A DNA stretch of 64,000 nucleotides from JASGDN01 sp049841275 (lineage in GTDB: Bacteria > Chloroflexota > Chloroflexia > Thermomicrobiales > UBA6265). Below are positions 1 to 8,111 of this stretch, piece by piece. Numbering within the stretch: the first letter of the stretch is position 1; each line of letters begins with the position of its first letter. The position numbers and the translations under genes are program-made. The stretch is from contig JASGDN010000045.1 in NCBI GenBank assembly GCA_049841275.1, positions 1 through 64,000 of the forward strand, given 5' to 3'. The notes under the pieces were generated by a model. The model ran no database searches. It had not been told where the DNA came from and was given only the letters and a program-made list of their open reading frames with translations.

Positions 1-270
1 CGACCGGGCGCGCGTGGGGGGCGGCGTTCGCGAACGCCGCCACCCACGCGGTCTGGGCCAAGGGTGGTGCGAGGGCGTTGTGATGCCGGGGAGACATCGC
101 CTCACGCGAATGCGCTCAGTATCCATCATTCCAGGCGTCTACGTCGCAGTAACGGCTCGATTGTGATGCGCTGACATCGTTCGTATCCGGGGCGCATCGT
201 ATCCTGATAGTGTGAGGCGCACGGAGCTGCCCGTGCCCTGTCGTGCTGGAGTCCCTGGGAGCTGACCTTC
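1..270. other. Left-edge spacer without a recognisable gene
   Basis: No open frame here resembles a known protein. The stretch holds one strong palindrome near its left end (listed separately) and otherwise only leader sequence for the HD-domain gene that begins at 271. Antisense frames crossing it continue into the HD gene and are shadows. Confidence 0.6.
11..50. terminator. Long palindromic hairpin
   Basis: Positions 11-30 and 31-50 are reverse complements with a single mismatch, giving a near 20-bp stem with essentially no loop. It is the same style of hairpin seen at gene ends throughout the window. It probably ends a gene lying to the left of the window; no U tract follows. Confidence 0.55.
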
Positions 271-1713
271 GTGCCCTCCATCTATCCGTCGGCTTCGACG
301 TCGCCGGTCGTGCGGGACATCTTTGGCGATCCCGACACCGACGTACGGGATGCGCTCTACGATCTCGTCCCGCTGAACCGGCGAGAGATCGCCCTCATGA
401 GCACGCCGGAGTTCCTGCGGCTCGACCGTATCCAGCAGCTCGGATTTGTCTCCCGCGTCTGGCCGGGCGCGAAACATACGCGTTACGAGCATTCCATCGG
501 CGTGATGCACCTCACACGGTTGGCGGTCGCCCACCTTGCCGAGCAATCGGCCGGGGCGTGGATTTCCGTTGCCGATGCGCGGACGGCGATCGCGGCGGCG
601 TTGCTGCACGACATCGGGCACTATCCCTTCTCCCACGCCATCGAAGAGCTTGGGCCGCCGGTTCGCACGCACGAGGAGGTCGGACGTTCGTTGATCGAGC
701 GGGGTGAGATTGCCGATGTCCTGGCACGCGCCTGGAATGTCGATCCGTCACGAGTGGCGGCGCTTATCCACGCCGGGCGGGATGAGTTGCCGGAATCCGA
801 TCGCGTGCTGCGCGGGCTGCTGTCGGGGACGCTCGACATGGATAAGCTCGACTATCTCCCGCGCGATGCCCACGCGTGCAGCGTGCCGTATGGCGGGGTC
901 GATGCGCTCCGGCTGCTCGGCGCGTTGACGTTCGCCGACGTGCCAGAGACGCTTCAGGCGTCGTTGCCGGCTCCGTCGCCGATGGGGGCAAAGCCACGGC
1001 GCGGAGGCCGGCGAAGCAAGGGTGGGCCGGGTACTACCACGACCCGTGTGGCCGTGACCGAGAAGGGGATCAGCCCGCTTCATTCGTTGATCAACGCGCG
1101 CCAGGAGATGTTCGACAATGTCTACTGGCACCACACGAACCGCGCTTGCATGATCATGCTGCTTCGCGCCGTGCAGGAGGCGTTGGTGGCAGGTGCGATC
1201 ACATCGACGAATCTCACCGCCCATGACGATGCAACGTTGATGGCGTTCATGCGGTCGCCGGACATGCCGGAATCGACGCGCCGGTTGGCCGACGCCCTGG
1301 CGAACCGTCGCATGCACAAGCGGGCGGTGGAAGTGAGTGCCCGCGCATTCGAGCTGTACGCGCGGCTGGGCAATCTCTGGTTCGACCCGTCTGCACGGCG
1401 TTCGGTCGAGCTCGATCTCTGTCGTGGGCTGGCGGACATGCTGGGCGAGTCGGTGCCGGACACGGCGATCCTCATCGATATCCCGAAACCGGAGAAGTGG
1501 AAGACCGATGTCTGGGTGCAGTTCGCGCATCCGCCGGTCGGGTATCATCCGATGATGACGTGGCAGGAGGTCGCCGGGCTGGCCGATGATGATTTCAAGC
1601 GCTATGAGGAGCATCGGCGCCTGATCCGGATCGTCACTGAGGAGCGGTACCGCGAGGTGGTCGCCGATCGCTGGGAACAGCTGGTCTATCCGCTGCTTGG
1701 CGGTGCGTTCTAG
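271..1713 (+). CDS. HD-domain phosphohydrolase (dGTPase/SAMHD1-like)
   Basis: A 480-residue protein of the HD metal-dependent phosphohydrolase superfamily, in the branch that includes dNTP triphosphohydrolases and SAMHD1-like proteins. The metal-binding signature is visible: a His in TRYEHSIG near residue 73, the HD doublet in LLHDIGHYPFSH near residue 113, and a later Asp in DMDKLDYLPRD near residue 192, where DKLDY is typical of this branch. A low-complexity basic insert (residues about 230-260) interrupts the helical core. GTG at 271 is the only start giving the full N-terminal region; no strong ribosome site is visible. The substrate (dNTP or another nucleotide) cannot be fixed from sequence. 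Confidence 0.85.
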   Translation: MPSIYPSASTSPVVRDIFGDPDTDVRDALYDLVPLNRREIALMSTPEFLRLDRIQQLGFVSRVWPGAKHTRYEHSIGVMHLTRLAVAHLAEQSAGAWISVADARTAIAAALLHDIGHYPFSHAIEELGPPVRTHEEVGRSLIERGEIADVLARAWNVDPSRVAALIHAGRDELPESDRVLRGLLSGTLDMDKLDYLPRDAHACSVPYGGVDALRLLGALTFADVPETLQASLPAPSPMGAKPRRGGRRSKGGPGTTTTRVAVTEKGISPLHSLINARQEMFDNVYWHHTNRACMIMLLRAVQEALVAGAITSTNLTAHDDATLMAFMRSPDMPESTRRLADALANRRMHKRAVEVSARAFELYARLGNLWFDPSARRSVELDLCRGLADMLGESVPDTAILIDIPKPEKWKTDVWVQFAHPPVGYHPMMTWQEVAGLADDDFKRYEEHRRLIRIVTEERYREVVADRWEQLVYPLLGGAF

Positions 1714-1912
1714 CACGATCGCCGCAGACGGCATCGTTCGGGGAGAGCGCTTGGCGTTTACCCCGCGTGTCATGCAGTTATCGCGGGGATCGGGATCGCC
1801 AGTCCGGACATCGGCCTGGTCTTTGCTCCAGGGTTTTGGGAAGCCGTTGTGGTCCAATGCCGCCGCCCGTGCAGCGGGACAGGCCATCGTGCGATGACAG
1901 GAGATCGCGAGC

Positions 1913-2236
1913 ATGAGCAGCAACTCGTCCAATCGGAGCGCCGCGCAACGGGAACGCGAACGTCGTGCCGCCGCCAAGGCGAAGCGTCAGGCTGCACGGA
2001 CGGCGTCCTCCGCCGTTCCATCCGCGCCGCCAGTTGAGGCTACCCCTCGGGCCGTCGCGACGGCGAAGAAGCCCGCGCCAGTCTCCCGAAGGGAGCAGAA
2101 GGCGCCGGTTGCCATCGAGCCGGATGCCGTGACCGTGCCGATGGGCGATCCGCATGGCGATGTCGCCGTGTGGATGATGCTGGCGGTCGTTGTCCTGTTG
2201 GCGCTGCTGGTGATCGCTGTCGCCGCAGCCTCGTAA
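1913..2236 (+). CDS. Small tail-anchored membrane protein, unknown function
   Basis: A 107-residue protein that I do not recognise as a named family. The first 45 residues are highly basic and Ala/Arg/Lys-rich (AQRERERRAAAKAKRQ), then comes a Pro/Ala linker, then one hydrophobic helix at about residues 85-105 (MMLAVVVLLALLVIAVAA) that ends the protein. This is the layout of a tail-anchored protein whose basic cytoplasmic part could contact nucleic acid or acidic lipid. The ATG at 1913 has an AGGAG ribosome site ten bases upstream. A very long hairpin follows 35 bases after the stop codon. Confidence 0.65.
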   Translation: MSSNSSNRSAAQRERERRAAAKAKRQAARTASSAVPSAPPVEATPRAVATAKKPAPVSRREQKAPVAIEPDAVTVPMGDPHGDVAVWMMLAVVVLLALLVIAVAAAS

Positions 2237-2271
2237 CCCTGGATCCCGCGAACGGTGAGGCGAGATTCCAT

Positions 2272-2330
2272 CACGACAGACAGCAAAGCCGCCAACGGTC
2301 TGACCGTTGGCGGCTTTGCTGTCTGTCGTG
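2272..2330. terminator. Perfect 29-bp bidirectional terminator hairpin
   Basis: Positions 2272-2300 are the exact reverse complement of 2302-2330, leaving a single T between the arms. It lies between two convergent genes and ends two bases before the stop codon of the minus-strand gene, so it can serve both. Stems this long and perfect are far beyond what termination needs. Confidence 0.85.
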
Positions 2331-2332
2331 GC

Positions 2333-3025
2333 CTAGCTGACCGGCGTGGCCACGCTGTCGTTGCAGGAGTCCTCGGCGGTGCAGATGCCCGCTCCACCGG
2401 GGATCGACTCACCGCTCTGGCAGCAGACGAGCCCATCGTCGCAGGCATTCTGCACGCCGCCATTGCAGGCGCAGCCGGCGCCTGTGCAGGCTTCGGGGGA
2501 CGCGGGCACCGCTGTCGGGTTGACCGGCGCAGCTGTTGGGGTCGCGGCGGGGGCCGGGCCGGAGCCGCAGACCTGATTCGTGTTGAGCGCGAAGATGACC
2601 GCGTTGCCTTCGCTGCTGTCGGTCAGGTCGGGAAGGACCGATCCTAGGTTCTCCTCGATCCAGCTGGCCAGCGCCTCCGCGGCGGCGGTGAAGTTGGCCT
2701 GGCTGTCGAAGACGGAGATCGTGGTCAGCACATTCTGGTCGGAGACGACGACCGTGTACTGGAGGAATCCCGTCTGTTGCTGAAGCTGGGGAAGGTAGCC
2801 GGTGTTCAGGGCCTCCACAGCGGTATCGGGAGTCTCATCGAAGGCGTACATGCGCAGCACGGAATAGGGTGTGCCGGTCTGCGCCGTGACGGAGCGTGAC
2901 GAATGCATCCCGGCTGATGCGGCCAGGGCGGCCGCGACGCCGACGCCACCGGTTCGGACGGCTGCACGACGAGAGAAACGGGACGAGAATGCACGGGTGA
3001 GGCTGTCGAATCGGCGTGGATCCAC
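2333..3025 (-). CDS. Secreted protein: dimeric alpha/beta-barrel-like domain plus Cys-rich tail
   Basis: About 230 residues when begun at the GTG at 3025, which leaves a compact twin-arginine-like leader (SRFSRRAAVRTGG followed by an Ala-rich hydrophobic stretch ending near VTAQ). Residues about 45-130 resemble the ferredoxin-like fold of antibiotic-biosynthesis-monooxygenase-type domains (a monitor-like YSVLRMYAF... strand-helix pattern). A Pro/Ala/Thr linker follows and then a small Cys-rich module with at least eight Cys (CTGAGCAC, CDDGLVCC). I know of no named family with this exact pairing. A longer frame continues upstream to 3154, but that part looks non-coding. Export is likely; the function is unknown. 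Confidence 0.6.
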   Translation of the reverse strand: MDPRRFDSLTRAFSSRFSRRAAVRTGGVGVAAALAASAGMHSSRSVTAQTGTPYSVLRMYAFDETPDTAVEALNTGYLPQLQQQTGFLQYTVVVSDQNVLTTISVFDSQANFTAAAEALASWIEENLGSVLPDLTDSSEGNAVIFALNTNQVCGSGPAPAATPTAAPVNPTAVPASPEACTGAGCACNGGVQNACDDGLVCCQSGESIPGGAGICTAEDSCNDSVATPVS

Positions 3026-3450
3026 GATACATGTCCTCGCTACGAATCTCCCGTCACCGACGACCGGGCGGTCGGGCGCAATCGGGTGCGCTGCCAGCAC
3101 ACGTTTGCACGATGGCATTGGTGCCGTTGTACGAGAAACCTGCGTTCCGGTCAAGTCGTGGGGTTCGGGATCCGGACGTCACACCGTCGGATCGTCCATG
3201 AGAGGTCATGTTCTCGGAAACTGGTCAGCGGGTTTGTGCCCCAGGCGCCAGCCCTCGGAGCGGGCGGGGAATGCGGCGCGAACGGGTCGTCTCCGTGTTT
3301 CATTTGTGTGGCGGTCTTTCATCAACTCCGTGGGGCACGTTCAGGAGCGCGCTCTGCCCAGCCCGGCATGAATTCATCTTGGGTTTACCGAGGTCTTGCC
3401 GTGTCATCCTGAGCGGTCTGTCAAGGCCAGACTGTCGGGTGATCGCGAGC

Positions 3451-3471
3451 GGACCGACACGCGGTCGGTCC
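3451..3471. repeat. Short palindromic repeat, GGACCGAC type
   Basis: GGACCGAC and GGTCGGTCC form an inverted repeat followed by CCT. The same unit with the same flank occurs at 57428-57448 inside the lysine cluster spacer. Confidence 0.6.
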
Positions 3472-3718
3472 CTCCAAACGACGATATCCCCTGACGCGTC
3501 GTGTGTGTGGGGGCCGTCTTCGTGGCGACCCTGAATTCCAAGCATGTCAGGTTGGCGTTGATAGTCCACTGAGCGGAGCGAAGGATGATCGGGGAGGATG
3601 AGCGCAGCCTGACCTTGATGCATTCCACGTGAGATGGGAGGGTGCCGTCGGTCGGCTAACAACGGAATCGCCGCAACGGCTGGGCATCCCCGGATCTCGG
3701 GGAGTATCGAGGAGAAAT

Positions 3719-3745
3719 CTCCCGGCGGCATTGCGCCACCGGGAG
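3719..3745 (-). terminator. Terminator hairpin behind ilvD
   Basis: CTCCCGG pairs with CCGGGAG around an inner GGC/GCC pair, about 30 bases beyond the ilvD stop codon on the minus strand. No U tract follows. Confidence 0.55.
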
Positions 3746-3773
3746 GATCATGGCGAGCGCCAGCGCACGGCAG

Positions 3774-5510
3774 CTATCGCGGGCGAGCGCCCTGGACATC
3801 GAGCAGGTCGACGCGGGTGATGGCACCTTCGTTGGCCTGGCTCACGGTCGCCGCGTACTTCGCGAGCACGCCGGAGGTGTAATGCGGCATTGGCGGCGTC
3901 CACGCGCTCAGCCGGGCCGCGAGTTCGTCATCCGACAGCTCGACGCGCAGTCCGCGGTTGTCGACATCGATCACGACAATATCGCCCTCCCGCAGCGCGG
4001 CGATCGGGCCGCCAACCTGTGCTTCCGGGGCGACATGGCCGACCATCACGCCGCGCGTGGCGCCGGAGAAGCGGCCGTCCGTGATGAGCGCGACGGTCTG
4101 GCCGAGCCCTTGCCCAGTGAGCGCTGCCGTGATGCCGAGCATCTCCTGCATGCCGGGACCGCCCTTCGGGCCTTCGTACCGGATGACCACCACATCGTTG
4201 TCGACGATCTGGTTGTGCAGGACGGCGTTGGCGGCGTCCTCGGCCGAGTCGAAGACGCGGGCCGGACCGCGATGGTAGGTGCGCTCGTAGCCGAAGAGCT
4301 TCACGACGGCGCCATCCGGAGCGAGATTGCCCTTCAGGATGTGTATGCCGCCGCTCTTCTTGATCGGGTTGTCGAGCGTGCGGACGACATCCTGGCCCGG
4401 TGTTTCGATGGCCTTGGCGGCCTCCTCACCGATGGCCTTGCCGGTGGCGGTGATCGGCGAGCCGTCGAGGTAGCCGGCGTCGATCAGGCGCTGGGCGATC
4501 AGCTGGGTGCCGCCTGCCTTGTCGAGGTCGGCGGCGGCGTACTTCCCGCTCGGCATCAGATTGGCGATCAGCGGCGTGCGGCGGGAAACCGCGTCGAATT
4601 CGTCGATCGTCAGCGGTACACCAGCCTCGCGGGCGAGCGCGATGAGGTGGAGTACGGCATTGGTGGAACCGCCGCTGGCCGCGACGCCGGCGATGGCATT
4701 GTCGAACGCCGTGCGTGTCAGGATGTCCAGGGGGCGGATGTTCTGGCGCAGCAGTTCCATGATGAGCTCGCCCGCCTGCTCGCCGATCGCTTCCTTGCGG
4801 GCATCGACCGCCGGCGCGGAGGCGGACCCGAGCGGCGAGAGACCGATGAACTCCATCGCCATCGCCATCGTGTTCGCGGTGAACTGGCCTCCGCAGGCGC
4901 CTGCTCCCGGGCAGGCGACATCTTCCAGCGACTTCAGGTCTTCCTCGGTGATCTTGCCGGCCGCGAGGGCGCCGATCTGTTCATAGACGGTCTGGACCGT
5001 CACTTCCTGGCCGCGCCAGTAGCCAGGCATGATGGTGCCGCCATAGATCAGGAGGCTCGGCACGTTCAGGCGGGCCAGCGCCATCGAGAGGCCAGGCAGC
5101 GTCTTGTCGCAGGCGCCGAGGCCGATGATGCCGTCGAACATGTGGCCGCGCCCGACCAGTTCGACCGAGTCGGCGATCACCTCGCGGGAGACGAGGGAGG
5201 CCTTCATGCCCTCGGTGCCCATCGTCACCCCGTCGGAGATGGCGACCGTGTTGAACTCCATCGGCGTGCCGCCCGCAGCGCGCACGCCGGCCTTCACCGC
5301 CTTTGCGAGGCGGCGGAGGTTGAAGTTGCAGGGCATCGTCTCGATCCAGGTGTTGGCGATGCCGATGATGGGCTTCTTCAGGTCCTCGTCGCTGAAGCCG
5401 GTGCCCTTCATCATGGAGCGGGCGCCGGCGCGGCTCGGGCCGTCGTAGAGCGTCTTCGAGTTGAATCGCATATCGTGGGCGGGCTGTGCGTTGTCCTGGT
5501 TGGTCGACAT
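3774..5510 (-). CDS. ilvD: Dihydroxy-acid dehydratase
   Basis: IlvD dehydrates 2,3-dihydroxy-3-methylbutanoate and its ethyl homologue to the 2-keto acids of valine, leucine and isoleucine synthesis; it is a cytoplasmic iron-sulfur enzyme. The 578-residue protein has the family signatures: GLGACDKTLPG with a cluster-ligand Cys, and CPGAGACGGQFTANTMAM with further conserved Cys. The C-terminal barrel motif FSGATRG is also present. The ATG at 5510 (MSTNQDN) has a GGAGG ribosome site; the frame runs further upstream to 5600 but without family similarity. Other branched-chain genes are not in the window, so ilvD stands alone here, divergent from the YggT gene. Confidence 0.96.
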   Translation of the reverse strand: MSTNQDNAQPAHDMRFNSKTLYDGPSRAGARSMMKGTGFSDEDLKKPIIGIANTWIETMPCNFNLRRLAKAVKAGVRAAGGTPMEFNTVAISDGVTMGTEGMKASLVSREVIADSVELVGRGHMFDGIIGLGACDKTLPGLSMALARLNVPSLLIYGGTIMPGYWRGQEVTVQTVYEQIGALAAGKITEEDLKSLEDVACPGAGACGGQFTANTMAMAMEFIGLSPLGSASAPAVDARKEAIGEQAGELIMELLRQNIRPLDILTRTAFDNAIAGVAASGGSTNAVLHLIALAREAGVPLTIDEFDAVSRRTPLIANLMPSGKYAAADLDKAGGTQLIAQRLIDAGYLDGSPITATGKAIGEEAAKAIETPGQDVVRTLDNPIKKSGGIHILKGNLAPDGAVVKLFGYERTYHRGPARVFDSAEDAANAVLHNQIVDNDVVVIRYEGPKGGPGMQEMLGITAALTGQGLGQTVALITDGRFSGATRGVMVGHVAPEAQVGGPIAALREGDIVVIDVDNRGLRVELSDDELAARLSAWTPPMPHYTSGVLAKYAATVSQANEGAITRVDLLDVQGARPR

Positions 5511-5675
5511 GGGAGCCTCCTGAATCCGGATCGGGGATGGGCGGGACGCGAGAGACAACCGCGTATCGCGGGGTATTCCTGCGCTCCGCGGCACAGACAT
5601 CGGGCGTGTGTCGTGTCCCGCAGTGTCGGCTTATTGAGAAGAATTGGCAAGAGGAGGCGTGGCCGGTCCCTCCGC

Positions 5676-5681
5676 TATACT
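5676..5681 (+). promoter_or_regulatory. Possible -10 element before the YggT gene
   Basis: TATACT in the spacer between the divergent ilvD and YggT genes matches a sigma-70 -10 hexamer well, about 65 bases before the YggT start. No convincing -35 partner is seen at the usual distance, so this is tentative. Confidence 0.3.
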
Positions 5682-5746
5682 TTCCGAACGGCAACGGGAA
5701 AGCGACGGACGCTGCATGACACTCGACCCGTTTCCGTGAAGGTCAG

Positions 5747-6007
5747 GTGAAGCACACGGTGGATATCGTCAGTCTGGTTCTCTGGGTTCTTAACATTCTC
5801 AGTCTTCTGCTTGTCGGCCGGGCGCTCATTTCATGGGTGGATCCTGGCTACAACTGGAGCATCAGCCGCGCGCTGTATTCGGCAACCGAGCCGATCCTGC
5901 AACCGATTCGCCAGGTGATGCCGCGTACCGGCATGTTCGATTTCTCAACCGTGATTGCGATCGTCCTTGTCCAGATCCTCTCACGGCTGATCGTGAGTTC
6001 GTTCTGA
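5747..6007 (+). CDS. YggT family membrane protein
   Basis: An 86-residue protein with a single YggT repeat: a first hydrophobic helix (VSLVLWVLNILSLLLVGRAL), the conserved ISWV-P segment, the family hallmark PILQPIRQVMP, and a second hydrophobic helix at the end. YggT proteins are small inner-membrane proteins often found near cell-division and sepF genes; their biochemical role is not settled. It starts with GTG at 5747. It stands alone here, divergent from ilvD. Confidence 0.85.
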   Translation: MKHTVDIVSLVLWVLNILSLLLVGRALISWVDPGYNWSISRALYSATEPILQPIRQVMPRTGMFDFSTVIAIVLVQILSRLIVSSF

Positions 6008-6215
6008 TTCCCGGCCGGGGACGGGCATCCGTTCCCGGTCCGGTTCTCTGGACGGGCTGCGCTGAATCCCGTACAGTCTTCACATACGTCGGAATGGTCG
6101 TTGGTGGAAAGTCGTGTTCCTGCCGGGGCCTTCCGGATGACGATTGGCAATGCATGCGGAACCGGCGCTTGGTGGGGAGCCGCGCCGGCGATCGACGCAG
6201 GATTGGGGGCGTACC

Positions 6216-6425
6216 GTGTTTCTTCGATTGTTCCTGATGTTGTCGTTGCTCGGCCATATCGGCGAGGACGCGCGTGACGAGTCCAACCTGGGTGGCAAGG
6301 GCTTCGCGAACATCCTGTTCCTTGTAGTTCTTCTGGGCGTGGTTGCCGTGATTGCGCTGATCGTGGTCATGATCATGGCGCTTGATGGGCAGTTCCTGAA
6401 CGACCACCTGCGTTCGCTTACATAG
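6216..6425 (+). CDS. Small membrane protein, unknown
   Basis: About 69 residues, unrecognised. A short N-terminal hydrophobic stretch (FLRLFLMLSLLGHIGED) is followed by a polar region with DESNLGGKGF and a strong transmembrane helix (about residues 35-57, rich in Val/Ile/Leu). GTG at 6216 is preferred because a GGGGG run lies seven bases upstream; the frame is open back to an ATG at 6144, which would add 24 unconvincing residues. A hairpin follows 20 bases after the stop codon. Confidence 0.5.
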   Translation: MFLRLFLMLSLLGHIGEDARDESNLGGKGFANILFLVVLLGVVAVIALIVVMIMALDGQFLNDHLRSLT

Positions 6426-6445
6426 ACTCAGGAGTATCAACGTGC

Positions 6446-6475
6446 GAGACCGCCGGAACGATTCCCGGCGGCCTC
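6446..6475. terminator. Bidirectional terminator hairpin
   Basis: GAG-CCGCCGG pairs with CCGGCGG-CTC around a short loop, between the small membrane protein (+) and the dehydratase gene (-), which converge here. Confidence 0.6.
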
Positions 6476-6499
6476 GTTGTGTCTGGAGAAGAACGCGGG

Positions 6500-7699
6500 T
6501 CAGGATGCGAGGCGTTCGGGATCGAGTGCGATGCCGATGCCTGGCGTGTCCGTCGGGCGGATGAAGCCGTCCTTCGGGAGCGGCGCGCCGATCATGTAGG
6601 GGAAGAGTGGGCGAATCGGATCGTCTTCGCCGGCATTCCCGACAACCACCCACTCGGCCTGCGGGCAGTTCACGGTCGAATACATGAAGTGCAGCGACCA
6701 CGGATGAAGGCCGCCCGCATGCGGGATCACATCGAGCCCCCAGGCGGAAGCCATCGCCGCGATCTTCTTCGCCTCCGTGATGCCGCCGACCCAGGCAAGG
6801 TCCGGTTGCAGGATGTGGCAGCAACGGCGTGCGATCAACTCCTTGAATCCCCAGCGGGTGTACTCGTGCTCGCCGGTGGCGACCGGGATCTGCGATTTCG
6901 CGGTGAGTTCGGCATACCCTTCGAAATCGTCCGGCGGCAGGCATTCCTCGATCCAGCGGATGCGATACGGTTCGGCAAGGCGGCTCATGCGCAGCGTGTA
7001 GTCGACGTTCCACGCCATGTAGCAATCGAGCATGATCTCGCTGTCCGGCCCGACAAGTTCCCGTGCATGCTCGATCAGTTCGACGTTCTTCTTGAGGCCG
7101 TCCCAGCCGTCGGCGGGACCATAGGGCATGGCCAGCTTGAACCCGCGGAACCCGAGCGTTCGATAGAAGCCGACATCATTGCCGGTGCAGTAGACCGGAA
7201 GCGCGGCCTTCGTCTCGCCGCCGAGCAATCGCCAGACTGGTTGTCCCAGCGCCTTGCCAACGATATCCCACAGCGCGACATCGACGCCGCTGATTGCCAT
7301 GATCGGCAGGCCCTTGCGGCCGTAGGGCAGCGAGGCCTTGAACATCTGGTCCCAGAGCTTTTCGATGTCGAATGCGGACTGCCCGACCAGCAGGTGCCGG
7401 AAGTGATCTTCCACGATGGCACGGGCGCCACCGGGAATGGCGCAGCCGATGCCCTCGATGCCGTCCTCGGTCCGGATGCGGACGACGAGTTCCGGGCCGA
7501 ACTGCGCGGTCCACGACGAGCGGCGGGCCTTGTACTCGGGGTAGATCGACATCGGGTTCGCGACGACCGATTCGGAGAGCCAGGACTTCGGTTTCGCGGT
7601 CTCCTCGGGTTCGGGTTTGATCGCGGTGACGGTGACCTCGGTGATGCGGAGTGATCCTGAACTGACAGGGACATCGAACGGGGTTTCGGATGCGCTCAC
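6500..7699 (-). CDS. rhmD: L-rhamnonate dehydratase-like enolase-superfamily enzyme
   Basis: A 399-residue member of the mandelate racemase/enolase superfamily. It most resembles L-rhamnonate dehydratase, which dehydrates L-rhamnonate to the 2-keto-3-deoxy acid in non-phosphorylated rhamnose catabolism. Supporting motifs: SGVDVALWDIVGKALGQP (capping/barrel junction), metal ligands in EIMLDCYMAWN, RWIEECLPPDD and ATGEHEYTRWG, and the catalytic His in DVIPHAGGLHPW. GTG at 7699 begins the protein with an AAGGA about twelve bases upstream. No rhamnose transporter or aldolase is adjacent, so the true sugar acid may differ. It converges with the small membrane protein to its left. Confidence 0.78.
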   Translation of the reverse strand: MSASETPFDVPVSSGSLRITEVTVTAIKPEPEETAKPKSWLSESVVANPMSIYPEYKARRSSWTAQFGPELVVRIRTEDGIEGIGCAIPGGARAIVEDHFRHLLVGQSAFDIEKLWDQMFKASLPYGRKGLPIMAISGVDVALWDIVGKALGQPVWRLLGGETKAALPVYCTGNDVGFYRTLGFRGFKLAMPYGPADGWDGLKKNVELIEHARELVGPDSEIMLDCYMAWNVDYTLRMSRLAEPYRIRWIEECLPPDDFEGYAELTAKSQIPVATGEHEYTRWGFKELIARRCCHILQPDLAWVGGITEAKKIAAMASAWGLDVIPHAGGLHPWSLHFMYSTVNCPQAEWVVVGNAGEDDPIRPLFPYMIGAPLPKDGFIRPTDTPGIGIALDPERLAS

Positions 7700-8111
7700 G
7701 ATACGGTGATTCCTTCACTGGCTGCGCGGATGGCGACGGTGCTGGTCCCGGTATCGGCGCGAGGCTTCCGCGCCGCCGGGAAGGTGGATGAACTCGGTGG
7801 CGGCATCGTACGGCGAAGGGGTTCGGGAGGCAATGGGGGTGGATGGCGGAAGGTTTGCTCTTGGCGGCAGGTCACGCTGGGCCTGCCCTACGGCAGAATC
7901 CCCAAGGGTTGCCAACCAGGATGGGTCGTTCCGTGTAGGGGCGATCCTCGTGATCGCCCGGAGTTCCCCTTGACGCGCCGGGCGATCACAAGAGCCCCTA
8001 CAGGTAATGGTCACTATTTCGAACTCAGCTGTAGGGTCGACGTGCTGTTGTGGTTCGCCGCATTCTGGCTGGGGGCGACATGGATCGATTCTCGCCGCGC
8101 ATGGCGGCTTG
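7700..8111. other. 412-base spacer with a palindromic repeat
   Basis: No gene is supported between the dehydratase and the MutS-like gene, although both are read from the minus strand. The main content is a long inverted repeat at 7935-8001, listed separately. Confidence 0.6.
7935..8001. repeat. Dispersed palindromic repeat, GTAGGGG type
   Basis: The left arm begins GTAGGGGCGATCCTCGTGAT and the right arm ends GATCACAAGAGCCCCTAC, so the element can fold on itself across 67 bases. Related elements lie at 23715-23756, 50995-51039 and 61523-61592, always in spacers. Confidence 0.7.

Larger units (their letters stand above)
3026..3773. other. 748-base spacer with degenerate dispersed repeats
   Basis: No gene is supported here; frames crossing it have no recognisable domains. 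It contains two of the dispersed repeat types also found in the lysine cluster: a short palindrome GGACCGAC..GGTCGGTCC at 3451-3471, and degraded copies of the TCATCCTGAGCG motif near 3403-3415, with a reverse-oriented partner near 3570-3590. It ends in the hairpin behind ilvD. Confidence 0.6.

Noticed and set aside
3300..3731. A 143-residue minus-strand frame in the spacer after the Cys-rich gene.
   Set aside because: It reads through dispersed repeat sequence and shows no protein-like pattern or ribosome site.
3750..5750. A 666-residue open frame on the + strand.
   Set aside because: It is antisense to ilvD, which has clear family motifs; the + frame has only Arg/Asp/Ala-rich composition typical of GC-rich shadows.
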